From contig VZTI01000412.1 of the NCBI GenBank assembly GCA_013397865.1, forward strand, positions 294,282 to 358,281: 64,000 bases of DNA, given 5' to 3'. The stretch's first letter is position 1, and each line of letters opens with the position of its first letter. The translations under genes and the position numbers were made by a program. The notes under the pieces were generated by a model. That model was not told where the DNA came from. It did not search any database and saw only the letters and a program-made list of their open reading frames with translations. This DNA comes from Struthidea cinerea (lineage: Eukaryota; Chordata; Aves; Passeriformes; Corcoracidae). This document shows positions 30,763 through 43,956 of the stretch, in pieces.

Positions 30763-33700
30763 CTTGAAACTTCAAGCTTCTTTTGTTTAAGTAAATATAA
30801 AAATAAGTAAAACATACGAAGACTTCATTTTCAAATACTTTATGGCCAGGAATGCAGGCCTACATCATTGGTTCCAGCTATCTGCTGTCACTGCATTGTT
30901 TCATCATCTCTTTTCCAAGGTTGTAGTGACTACTGCATTCTGGCAGAAATATTTTACAGGTGTGGCAAAGGCAGAAAGAGGGAAAAAATTCTAGAGCACT
31001 ATCCTTGGCAAGAAAGTTCCATATGTAGCAAAGGAGAGGTTTAGGTTTTTCTCCATTTTTTTTCTGTGTTACCTATAAATGAAATCAGCTTTAGTTGGGA
31101 TTGCTTTTCATTACAGGCATTGTAGTGCAATGCTCTGTCTTTTGTTCAAAGGGTATTCACAGAGTTATTCATCAATAATAAAATATCAGCAAAACATTGT
31201 GGGAAAGAACTTCTTAATTTTCTGGTAGCATGATGCTACAGAAGACTTCCTGTTTGTCTCCTTGCCATGAAATCACCAGTCTGAGATCATCATCAATTTC
31301 TGTTACCCCAACTTTCAGCCTTTCATCTGAGACAGAAGAACTTTCATGTGCACTTTCATCAAGTGATTTTCTGCAAATAAATTTATGTGATGCCTCCTAA
31401 TATAGACCACGGCAAAGGACCATGGTTAGTTGTCCTGCCATTGTATAAGCTTGATACACATTAGGGGGAATAAAAAAATGAAGGACAAAAATTTTAGCTG
31501 AGTGAACAGTATGTGTGCATGGATCCTTGTCTGTACTTGATTATTTTTTAGCCCTCCATTTTAATCCTATCTGAGCATTTCCCAGATGTCAAATTACATT
31601 TACCCTTGTAATGCACATAGTTTTCTCTTGGTTTTTGTTCTATAGGAGAGTTCTCTCAAAGTTTTGTTGGTTCATTTTTGAGAAATCCTGCTGTGTATTT
31701 CAAAGAAGTATGTCCAGTCTTCCTCAGGCTGTTTCATCAGATGCCTGAAATGTTGCAACAGCAAAGATTACAGACTCTCATCAGGGAAAGCAAGCACAGG
31801 CAAGCACTTAATTGTCAGAAAGGGCACAAGCATCATCAAATTCCAATACTGCAACAGCTCATTGATTTAAAATACACTATTGACAACCATTTCTTTTTTT
31901 CCCCCCACCCATGCTGTCAGGAGTATTTTTCAACAACATTTATTTAGAAGTGTAAATTCCCATACTGTGGGGGTTTTTTCCCCTCAAGTAACTTAGTGCT
32001 TTGAGTGATCCTGTTGAGTTTGCAACCATTGTATCTTAAATTTCCATCTTCCAAATTCAGGTTGCTAATGACTATATAACTATACCAGAATGCTGGTATT
32101 AGTTTATCACAGTGTATGTGTGATGAATGTATGCGTAGGTTGGATGAGTGCAGTTCTTTTAGACAAGGTATTGGATACTGTCTGGAAACAAAATGAGATT
32201 TCATAGAACCAGGTTGGTTTCTGTAAGCCAATGTATTTCTGTCATTGTCTCAAGTAGATCCTTAGAGAGCTGATAGATCCTTAAATGTTGTGCTTTAGGG
32301 TATTGGTTTTTTTCTTTTAGAGTAATAAGTTCTTAGAGACTTGGCACAAACAGAGATGCCCAAGTCTCTGAAATGAGTTACAGGCTTTAGAGGCAGAGGG
32401 CAGTTAATATAATTAGGCTCCTATTGTGCAAAGCACTGTGCAAAAATTAAAAGAATGGTAAATCTATGCTCAAATAAATAATCGTTTCCAAAACTCAGCA
32501 GATTGCTGAATGTTAGAAAATGTCTGGGTAATTTTAAAAAATATTTAGTTGGTAGAAAATCCTTTTGACACATTACGGCACTGAAGGTATTTCTGGATGC
32601 AAGAAAAAAGCAAAATTGAAAGGCAAATCCCCAAAAGGCAGCTCCATGTTGAGGCTGAGGAAGCTGCAAATTGCACTTTTTATAACCCAGGAGAGCAAGG
32701 GAAGGAAACGTGTTTGGGTGCTCTGTTTCCCCTGCAGCTCCCTTAGCTGGCAGAAGGGGAATGGGGCTTTTGTGCTAAGATTTTGGCAGACTCCCTAGAA
32801 CAGGTCTGTAGAAAGAAACTAAAATTTTCTTTCTGTTTCCCAGCTAGCAAGAAGTGCAAACATACGTATTGCCACCTTCTCTCTTTTTTGGTAGTCCCTT
32901 CTGGTGGAAATAACTCTTTAAAATATTTGCCTAAAAATATTTCTTAATATAAACATTTCCACCATAAGCAGTTGTATTTTCTAGTTTGAGCAGTCTACTA
33001 CAAACTGCACACAGCTATGGAAGGCAACTTTCTCAAATTGGAAGGTTGAAAAAACCTGCCCTTAACCAACTTCAAGATGGAATAATTTTGGATGCAGACA
33101 TAAAAATAGAGTCTGTAGATGGTATACATAGTCTATGTGCTTGAGTAACAGTAGAAAATAAAAGTAGTTGCCATTTGATATAATTCTGTTCCTTAAAAGT
33201 TAAAAAGCTTAATTCACATTGGATATGTGCATGAGAATTGGGGAATTATGGTGTTGAGTCACTTATATTTTTGGAACAATTGAGCTTGTCAGTGCCTACC
33301 TCACTTTTAAAATGGGAATTTAGGTTCCTAAGTAATCAATGTGCTTAGTAAAATTTTATTATAAATGGCTTTTTCAAGCACTCTGGCTTTGGAGTGTGAG
33401 CATCTCTACGTTACATCCATACTTCTGAAAATCCTAGAAAGAGTAAAGATGTCATGTAAGTGGACCAGCTGCCTACCTTTTCCTCCAGGAAATTCCAGTG
33501 AATTGTTTTTGATTAGATTAGATTTGATTTTGGCCTTGAAAAAATGTGCTGCATAATTGCTAAGCATTTCTCAAAAGCATTTTGTACAAACAAACCTCAG
33601 CTTTTTTTTCAAGGTATTTTCTAATGTAGATTTATGGCAGTCTTGAAATCTAATCTAGAAATATTCTGTAAAAATATGTACTTCTAAAAAAGTGTGACAT

Positions 33701-36700
33701 ATTCGTAAGACACAAGCTTTTCAGTCTTCTCAAAGTCAGAAAGAGGAGACAGTAAGTCATGTTTTCAGATGTGAGATCAGTTAGTCACTACCATTCCTCA
33801 TTACACTGAACTGGGAAGCATACTTGTTTCTGACAACCTGCAATTAGAGAGTATAATTTGCTTCTTGACTCAGGCAGTGGTGATTTACATGGCAAAAAAA
33901 AGAGATTGTTTTTCTTACGCTTTGTTATGTAGAATAACCTGGCCCTTGCCCTTCTTCAGGCTACACAGGACTGAGGCATTGAGGGTAGTTTCTCAAGGGG
34001 ACTTATGTTGCTGCAGTACTAACCTACATAATTCGTAACTTTGCATACCCAGAGGGCTAGATGAGTTCACGACGCAGAGAAAAGATTATGAATTCTGTCA
34101 CCCAGTCCTTGCATCTTTACCTAAAAATGGATTTGTAATTCAGCATGCAGAAATGGCAAAACCTCTAGGAGATGGGGAAAGGCTACCAGAGGGGGCAGCC
34201 CTGAGGTCAGTGCTTTTGGGGAGCTCCCTGTCTCTCATGGCCCTCCCCAGCTTCTTGCTAATTTTAAGAAACAAATGTTAATTTCCTCAAGGACTTAAAT
34301 TAATTTTTGAATTCCAAGGATCCATCTCAACCTAATAGCAAATTATTTTTAATTTTTTGCAAGGGAAGTTCACAAGAGAAGGTCGAGAACAACTTGTCTT
34401 GTGGTTTCTGGTGGGATACTGTCCTGCTGAAAGGTTTGATAAGTCCAAGTTTTATAATGTAGTTAAGATTTTTGATCTGGATTTTCCAGTTCCTAAATAA
34501 ATATTCTGATGACTTTATGAAGATTTCCTATCCTCTCTTTCATTGGATTGAAATAGGCTCAGAGTATATTGTTAACTGCTATCTGTGAGAAACGCAGGGG
34601 AATGTCAGTGTTACAGGAGTTTTTAAGCAGGAAGTGTCCACAGACTTGTACTAGAATATGGAGACAGGAATAGAGAAAGGAATTCCAGCCTCCGAGTGGT
34701 CGGAAAAGCCTTTATCCAACTTTCCTTGATGAAGCCTAAATGAAACCCTATAGATACCACATATATTTCAGGTTGGGTTTTGAAGTGGTAGAAGTGGAAA
34801 CAAAACATGAAGACAAAAAGGCTCTTTCAGACAGGAGGAGAATAGCAAATACTGTCATTTTCAGAAGTCTTGCTAACTGCTACTTGAAGCCTTGCTATTG
34901 CTAAAATAACTGAAGCCTGATATTTTGTTTAGTCAGGGAAATGTCATCGCTAAGTAATTTCTTCCTTCTTACTGTGATTGTTTTTACTCCCTGGTATTTC
35001 ATATTGTTAATTTGGTGTTATTTAAGTCTGAACTACATCTGAGTTACCCCAGTTAAGGATTTGGCTTAGAAGCTTCAATTTAATTTGCACATCTTAATCC
35101 ATTAAGTATAACTTAATTTCCATATCATTAACATAAGGGGGGGAAACCCCACTCCATGCCTGAGAACATTTCTTTGTTCCACATATACTTGGTACCAGAT
35201 TTAAGTGTTGGTGAGTTCCCAATTTTTTGTAGATAAAATGGAAAATATGGATCAGATTGGTATCCTACCCTCATATTTTCGGTATCTGAGATCCAGAATA
35301 AAATTCAAATGCTGACCTTTTAAATAATGCCCTGTCTAATTTTGCATTAAATTCATTGAAGAGAAAGGACTATCCTTTGGATATTGCTGGATATTGCTAC
35401 AGTGGATATATTTTCTGTGCTGTCTGTGGTGATTCCTGTGAAATACTACTAACAGTGAGAGATTACTCTGTACAGTTTATGATGGCAGCCTTGCTGATAG
35501 AAGCAGGTATTTTCTATTACATTAATGTTCCATTTAAGTAGCAGATTGCCAGACACAAACTTTATATAATCTCATTCTCCATACGTGCAATATATGTATC
35601 TCTGAGTATGGCTGTGTAGATTCATTTAGCACCTAATGCACTTCTAATGAAAGATGGTTTTTAGCATCTCTTTGTAAAGCTTGTGATGCAATGATTTTTC
35701 ATAGTGCTTCATAGAAGAGGCATTTATAATTTTCAACAGAGTTATGCAAGTCTGATATTCGGTTTACTGGAGGGAGGGGGAGAAGAAGGAAAAAGGAAAG
35801 TGAATTAGGTCAGAAATCTCACGTATAATCCAGTACAGCCTCATTACATTTCATCCTGCTCTTTCTGCTGAAAAGTATGAGTTAAACTGATGAGCTTTTT
35901 CTGCTGGAGAGCTCAGATGCAGAACTAGTAAAATATTCATCCACCTATGTATCTCATCAAAACCTATTTGACAAAATACGTAATCAAGGCCATTGATTAT
36001 TCACAATTCCAGAAGAATGGAATTAAGTGTGGGAAGAAATTAGTTCTCCCACACAATAACTAGGATCCAGAAACAGGAACAGGATCCAGAAACCATCTGT
36101 GTATCTGCCTGTGTCAGGCCAACCCGTATGAAGACCTACTGCTTGTGTTGCAAATCTATGCTTCATTTCTGGTTTAGGAGATGTAGTGGGGGTGGTGGTC
36201 ATGGGGAAATTTATCTGAGCAGAGCAATGAAGAAGAATGGAGGCAGTATGAGGGGTTTGCATCTGACTTTAAAAATCTAAACTGAAGTAGACAGACAGCT
36301 GTAAGACAGAAGACTAATGCCTTGGTCTTCAAACACAGACAGTAGTTACAGTGGTGTGGAATATTAGACCAGACTGTGAGCCAAAATAAATTTAACTGGA
36401 AAAAATGGTGTTAATAGTTCTCTAGCACTCTTTTAAAAAACTTGTCAAAGCTGCGGATCTAATTAATGCATTAAATCACATTTGTTGGTAGCAGATGGAA
36501 AGCAGACTGTTTCTCAATTGGTTTAACTCATGTTAGTGAACTAAGTATAAAGCAGTACAGGAGTGAAATATTGTTTAGAAATATATGAGTTGAAATGGTT
36601 CAGTATTATCCAATTACCAGAACTAAAATTGGAAAACCTGACAAATATTAATGGGATAGAATATTTAAATGATTATAAATCATTGTATTTCAGGAGATGA

Positions 36701-39700
36701 TTAATCCTGAGCTTAAGCCAGTATTTTCCTATTGATCCTGCTATTCTGAATTTTTAGTCAGAATTGCTTGTACCTCTTCTATCCTGTTCTGTGTCAGGTA
36801 ACTCATATTGACTACCACCAAGAACAGGACATAAAATTACATGAACTTTTGGTTTGGTTCAGTAAATAATACATTTTTCCTCTCTGGCAGCAAATGCTTC
36901 CCGAGTGTATGGAGCGAAATGGCAAAAAAGACAAGTGGGAAAAAAATTCAGCCAAAAATCTGTAGCAGTTCCTCCTTTTCAGAGAGATAAATTTCTCATG
37001 GAAAATTTTACTGTCTGTTTCTGTAGACCATGAGACAGCAGGTAGGTATTATTAAGATGAAATATTTAATAGCTTTTTCCTCTATTACGATACTTCATAA
37101 CCATCTACAGTAGGGGACAGCACCTAATGAGTATTGTTCCCAGTGGAATTTTGAACCAAGAATTTACTTAATGTATTCACTAGTGAACCCACACTTCAGA
37201 TCTTTGCTTTGGTGGACTTATTTAATAAGAAACCTAAAAAATTGTACTGCTCATGAGATTTTTATTATATAATTTCCTTATTTCAGGGTGGGGTTTTTTT
37301 TTGTTGGTTGGGTTTTTTTGGTGAGCTTAAATATGCCATGAACTTATGCTTTTCCTTCTACATGTCAGAATCTGGATGCTGGCCCTTTGACTGCTGTTGG
37401 CTTTTGGAGAGTAGCTGTAACTGATTATCCTTCAGTGGCTTTCTTTTCCCTCTTCTTCCAGAGTTCAGACTTACTCAACCTTGTCTAGCTACCAAGCTAA
37501 AGTAACAGTGAATTCGTAACTTGAGTTTCATGGGCTTCACTTTCTAGATCCACTAATTAGTTAATCCTGTAATTAAATCTCAAAAGTAATTCCAGCTAGT
37601 GATGTGCCTTATGAACTGGAAAGACTGGGCAAAATGTGTATAATGTGTCATTTTCCTTTAGAAGGAAGATAGTTTCACCCTACCATTTCCTTTATATGTC
37701 ATAGCCTGTAATTGCAAAAAAATTATGTTCACCTTTCTTTCCTGTCTTACAGAATTGACACCCACATGCCCCGTTCTCTTGCCAGGTTTGGGTGTCCATA
37801 GTCACTGGGGTATATACATGGGGAGTGCTCTTCAGCCATCCTGTTGAATTTAGATTGTTGTGTAGCAATGAACTCAGGATTCACTAGGCCAGTAAGAGAA
37901 TAGAGTAGAACATGTCTTCATGGGTAGGGCAATATGTGATAGATGGATAGCTTCAGTTCTGCTCCAAGGATTCATATTTTATTCAATGCTGTTTCATCAT
38001 CTCCCCTTTCAGCTGTGTTTTAAAAGGAAAAGAATAGTCCCTGCTTAGCTATTTCAAAGACAGGTCACAGACCCCTTCTTTCAGGAAAGGGCTGAAAGCT
38101 GTCACTATGCAACAGATAAAAGCATTTTCCTGCAAAATGTGAAGCACAGAGTAGGTCACGGTCACATTTCAAATGCATCCTTGTGCTTACTGTTTCCTAA
38201 AACAGCTGCTTCCAAAAAGCACCTCCTTGCCCTCCTTCCCCTACAATAGAAAATTAATTCTTGAAATACTTCTCTCAGGAGCAAAAGGAAGCCTAAGGAA
38301 AGATTACTGACGCTACCTTTTTCTTTATCCTCTTTCTCCCTGGTAATTATGTGAAAAGTGCACACTTGTTACTGCGGGCTAAGCATGCTGGAGGAAGGCA
38401 TGAGCAAGGCTCAAGGCTCCAGTGTGCCTTATCCTCCTGGCAGCTGCTGGGTGAGGATGTTTAGTCTCTCCTGCCCCTCTCCAGCCTGCCTGGCTCTGGC
38501 CTGGCTGTACCATCACCTCTGGCAGATCTCTTCTTACCTGGTGGGGTAAGGTAGCGGTGAATCTTGACTGTGAGAAGAAGGCCATTTCCCAGTGGATGTC
38601 TTTATTACAAATGCGGAAACAAGGCCTAAGGTTAGTGATGGGATGCCACACAAATCCTCTTTAGAGCAAGTTTGGCAAGAGTTGAGCTCTCTTTAATCTC
38701 TTGACAACAGGAGTCCAAGATGAGTCCCCTTCTGCTGGAGCTTGGGCGATTAAGAATTTTTGTGCAGGATATAAATAGTCTGGATGTTTATGCAAGAGGA
38801 GCATCAGTGAAATGGAAGATGAGGTGAATAGCTATAGCAATTCTCAGAAGGGAAGAGTGTGAATTTGTGTGAGAATGAACACAGAAATCAAGAAGCTGGA
38901 GACAGGAAGGAGGTCCGAATTATCTTTAGACCAACAATAATGCCAGTGTCTAGCTTTAGTACCACATATTAATGTCTCTTTGGATGCCCTTTTAATCCTC
39001 CCTTGTGGAGCAGTGGTGCCTTGAGCAGGTATCTGGAGACCTTTCAGAGAAGTGGATGCTGGAAAGTGCAAGTTCAGGTATGGGATGCCTGACTTGCAAG
39101 TGCTTACTCTCCTTGTTAGCTTTGGCTTTGATACCATGGAAGAGGAGAAAAAAGCTAAAGGTGAAAGAGAAAAAAGCAGCACAATTTAGCAGCAGACATT
39201 TTCATTGTTGGTGTCCTATCTAGTGCTGGTTGCTGGTTATTTTCTTCAGGTTTTTGTTTTCCCTAAAACCTGCCCAGTGTTCATCCTCCAGCCTTATGAA
39301 ACATGGTCATGGTATTTGTGGTTTGTGATGGAAAGTAATCCTTTCCTACATTTTTTTCCACGCCAGCCCTCCCAAAATTAGATATTCTTCTAGCTAGCAG
39401 CGAAGACAAGACTAATGTGTCATCTTCAACCTGGTAGCTGACCTTCATCTTATATGTAAGAAAGGGATATTCATTTAATTTACTTTTTTGGGGTGGTGGG
39501 GGGTGGGCTGTGGCTGCACTGCAAAGCAGTCTGAGCAATCTGAAAAATTAGTTGAATGGTTCAGCTGACATGCATGTGTAACTCCAGGCCATCAGGATAT
39601 TCCAATGAAAACGGGGTGACTTGAAGTGTGATAAATAATAAAAGGTTTTTTCATTGAGCAAATTCTAACTTCACTATGCTTTGATTCAGACTTTAAATAG

Positions 39701-41542
39701 TTACGGTAGGAAAAAGTGCATGGAAACAGACAAAGGCAAACTGCAGATTTTTTCTAATTTACTTTGTATCCCAAAATTATTACGTTAAACAATGCAAGGG
39801 GATGTGATGACCCTGCAACATTTTTATGGTACTACCAAAATATTTTCTCATAAATTAAGGTCCTCTGACAGAAGCATAAATATATACATTCAAATTCAAA
39901 CATTGATATAGATACAAGTGTAATGATAATGAAAGTAGGTGTCAGGGCTACACTGGTCTTGAAAGGTGGTAGAACTGTGGGAAGACATTTTGGTGATGAC
40001 AAATGAATCCCATCTGTCTTTCTGCATAGGGCTGGAGAACAATCTGAAGTGATGTAATTTATCTAGTTGTATCATTAGAGAAGGGTGTTGGAATATGCCA
40101 CATCTATTTGTGTGAGGTGTGCTTGTTCTTCAGTATTGTTTCCTTGTAAGCAAAACTTCCTTTCCCACTGTCCTTCCTCTTTCCTGACCTCCAGTATAAG
40201 AGGAAGAGGATATGACACTAACTTCTTAGAATCAGTGCGTGATAAAAGCAACATACAATATATAGAAACTTACTAGTCTTAATATATTGATTTGTTAAGC
40301 TTTAAATAACATTTGAGTTTCTTGTATCCCAGTTTCCACACAGGCATAATGTTTTTCAACCTTTGCTTGATAAAGATCGCTTCATGGGTGTAAGCAAAAG
40401 AAGGTGAAATAAAATAATGTAAAATACATGCTCCTGTTACTCACAGTGTGGAAATAATGACTAGAATAAGACTATATCAGCACTGATATTTGCTGTGCCT
40501 GGTTTCTGAGTTCTTTTTGTCAGGGTTTTACTTTTTGCGACAGCTTTTCCTATTAGGGTACTGTATTTCAAGTAGTCAATGAAGTGTTATGCGGTGAATC
40601 CTTTTCAGTTTTAGTTTTGCGTTTTTATTCACTTGCTTTCCTTCTATCTATTTTGGTTTTTATCAGAAAAGTGAATGCCTGACCTCTTTTCTTACCTTAA
40701 TTACAAATCAGTTTTGATACTAAAATAGTAAAGAAAGATATTTCATGAATATTTGGCCTGCAACTCGGGTAACAGTGGCAAGATCAAAATCCAGTTTTAA
40801 TAAATTTCCAATATATTTTCAGCATGTCCTTGATCCTGTCATCTGATATTGCAGTTGTCTCCAATGAGCAGAAGCACGTCATGTTATAGTTTAAATAATA
40901 TATTGCCCATTCCTCTACTTCGTGTCTTTTCTGTACATGGACAAGGTCTCTGAACACTAAATGCTAGTTTAGGCTTTCAGAGGCGTTCTAGGACCTCTAG
41001 TACCACTGCACCTCAGGTAATGAAATCTTATCTGACTCATGGAACTGGCAGAAGAAAAGATCCCTTAGGGTCTGCGTTTTCTCACAGTGAATATATTGTC
41101 TTCTGCTTTTGAAGAAGTTTTCTCGTTCAGTATTACAACTGCCAAACAAAAATGCCCCTAAGCTTGCCTTTCTGAGATTATTCGGGAAATTCAGTCGGGA
41201 CTTTTTCTCATATTGGTCCCTACTTTTTTCCCATTCCAGCTGCATACCTTTATGATGCCAAATTTTACTTTTTCTTTTGAGAAAATATAAATCCACCCAT
41301 ATATTAATAGTGATTTCCCTGTTCACACTTCCCTTACTTTTTTCCTGAATCTGATGGCAACATTTTGAGGTATCATATTGGTCCGCCCCAGTACCAGTTT
41401 CATTCTGATAACTCCCTTGGATAACTCTTTAGGACTTGTGGTTCAATTCAAGCCAGACAGACACTTGTTTTGCACAGTCGTATTTTATGCTTTTGAAATT
41501 GAGTCCAGCCCAGGTCTTAATTAGCAATGACATATTCCCTGA

Positions 41543-41599
41543 ACTCTGGGTTGGTAAGAGAAGATAAACAACTCTAGGTTGGTAAGCAGAAGATAAACA
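41543..41599 (+). repeat. 28/29-bp tandem duplication
   Basis: ACTCTGGGTTGGTAAGAG plus AAGATAAACA at 41,543-41,570 is repeated at 41,571-41,599 with two differences. A recent local duplication is the simplest reading. Confidence 0.75.
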
Positions 41600-43892
41600 G
41601 CAGTTGCAGCATTCTTGGCTAGGAATCATGCCCTCAATGCCTATGCTTGATGTGCAGGCATAGTCCCTAAGCTGCTTATGCTCATGTCCATCTGCTGAGA
41701 TGGCAAAGTGCCTTGTCACAAGTTGTTTGGACTCCTGCCTTGAGCACAGAGGTGCCAGGCAATGATCAGCAGCCTGCATGACAATGCAAGCATCATTTCT
41801 TCTAAAAGAACAGCTCCTTTAAGCAATTAGTGTATTACAGGCTGGTACCATGGGCCTTTTAGAGCATGGCTACACCTGTTGGTAATTATGTGCCAGGACA
41901 AGAATCCACGAACCATACCAGAGAGCAGTCCAACCAGTGCAGTGTCATTTTTAGCTGCCAAGGAGACAGGTTGCACTGCCGCAGGGGTATGAAAACTCAT
42001 CAGTAGTTCTCAGGGTGTCAAAAAAAGATCTCAGCAGGCCAGAACTGCCTGGAGGCACATCCAAAACAGTCACTACAATGGCCCCCAAGTAGCAACTAAA
42101 ACAAAGTAACAGTAACAGAACCTGTGTGACAGCTTTCCTCATAGAATTGGTAATTAAATCAAGATAAAACAGGATAGCTTGGTGCTACCCTCTTCAAAGA
42201 AAAATAGAAGACTCTGACCTTATTCTTTCCACTGAATAAACACCTCTTCGATGGACGAGAAGGTAAAATTATTTATTTTTAGGCCTAATTAAGTAACTGT
42301 ACAGAGTGGTGGGACTCAGCATAGCAGTACTTAACCACTTTGCTACCAGAAAAAATAAAGGGCAAGGAGGAAATTCTGAATAATGCTCCATGCAACTGCA
42401 GTAGAGGGGGAAGCACTGAAAGGCAGGTCCTTTCTCAATATCTGTTTTGTCTCAGGAGTCCTGAACTACCTCTCAGTTTAGGGTACAGTAGCTGCCTGAC
42501 AACAGGAGCAATTCTGTCAGCTGGGGTTACTAAAAATATTTTGTCTTGAGATGTTTTTAGATCACCACAAGCCACTTGTTTTGGAGAGGAGTCCAGAAGC
42601 AGCTTCTAACCCATTCTGCCAGCCCCATGCTATCCAGAAGTCAAATCTACAAAAAATGAGCTAGGATCTTTTTTAACAAAAACTTTTTTTGGGGAAGTGA
42701 AATTTTAACAGCTTTTATATGCATTGTCCCAGTTTGCTCATTTCAAACATGAAAAACTGTTTTTATATATATATAATATATATAATATGTATATAATATT
42801 TTAAATTTAAAATTTCTGTTTAACTGAATAAGAATGTTTTTCTTTATTTTTAAACTGCATTGCAAAATGTTTTAAATTGAGCAGATTTTGGCCATGCTAG
42901 TAATTTTTAGAATTTTAGTAGTCTATAAAGTTCATGAAATAGTCATCTAAGAGAATCTTGACACAACATTTCATTTTTATTTTTCTTATACAGCAGAGAA
43001 CTGAAATCAGTTGTATCTGTACTTCTCAGCATTAGCCTTGGGGTAATTTAAAATCTTTGAGTTGCTGGAGTGGACAAAAGGACTTGTGAAAGCCTCTGTG
43101 TGTTTCCAAGGACGTACAATGAGCTGAAGGGCTGTTACCAGTCTGCTCTGGCTTACACGCAGCTGTCACAGACTGTGTCAGGTCTCACTGTGATCAGTGG
43201 GAATTCTGCCATTAACTTCATTAGGACCAAGATTTGCCCTAAGCCCCAGCTGATATTTTGTGTACACCATTGGGGTTATGCTATTTTCTGGCAGATGATC
43301 ATTTTGAGTGCCAGATGAAGGGATTTTGGCAAAGCCTGGTAAACAAAGGCTGTTGATTCCTTATTATGGGAAAGTTTTGGTTCTGAGCAGGTAATAGCCT
43401 TTGGATTTGCACTGTACAGCTGAGTTCAGAAAATAGTCTCTTGTGTGCAGAGTCATGATAAATGCCAGAGACTGAGTCTTTGACACCTGCAGGTAACATC
43501 ACAAACAGCAAAAAAGGCCTGTGAACATGTAGATAATGTAATTTAAACACAGATTGGACTTTGTGTGAACCTTTCCCCTCTAATTGGAAAGAAATACAAA
43601 ATGAGCTCCATAACAAAAGAATATTGAATACCAAGTAAATAACCCATTGCATTTCTTCTGTGTGGTCCAAAAGACTCTGGATTGATATTTCAACGTCATG
43701 TCACAGATTCATTGACTACATAACTAGCTTATTCTTCATGAAGCATCTTAGCTTGGAATTGTTCTGGCTGGAAAGTAGGATTTACTCTACTCACTATACA
43801 GTTTTACATTTGTTGATCTAAAGTTATTTTCAGAATAACAATGTAAATAGTCACAGTTGTACTATAAAATGCTGTCTGGCAGCTTTATTTTG

Positions 43893-43956
43893 TCCTTGGG
43901 TCTATAAGTATAAATCTTACTGATAGTAATAAAGTGTCTTTGTATAGACCCAAGGA
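43893..43956. repeat. Inverted repeat with 14-bp perfect arms
   Basis: TCCTTGGGTCTATA at 43,893-43,906 is mirrored by TATAGACCCAAGGA at 43,943-43,956, and the flanks (CTTTATTTTG and ATAAAG) extend the pairing with a small bulge. The 36-base loop contains TTACTGATAGTAA, a second small hairpin. It could be a relic of a short DNA transposon with terminal inverted repeats, or an RNA hairpin. Confidence 0.7.

Noticed and set aside
43299..43670. 123-codon minus-strand frame
   Set aside because: No recognisable motif and no supporting context.
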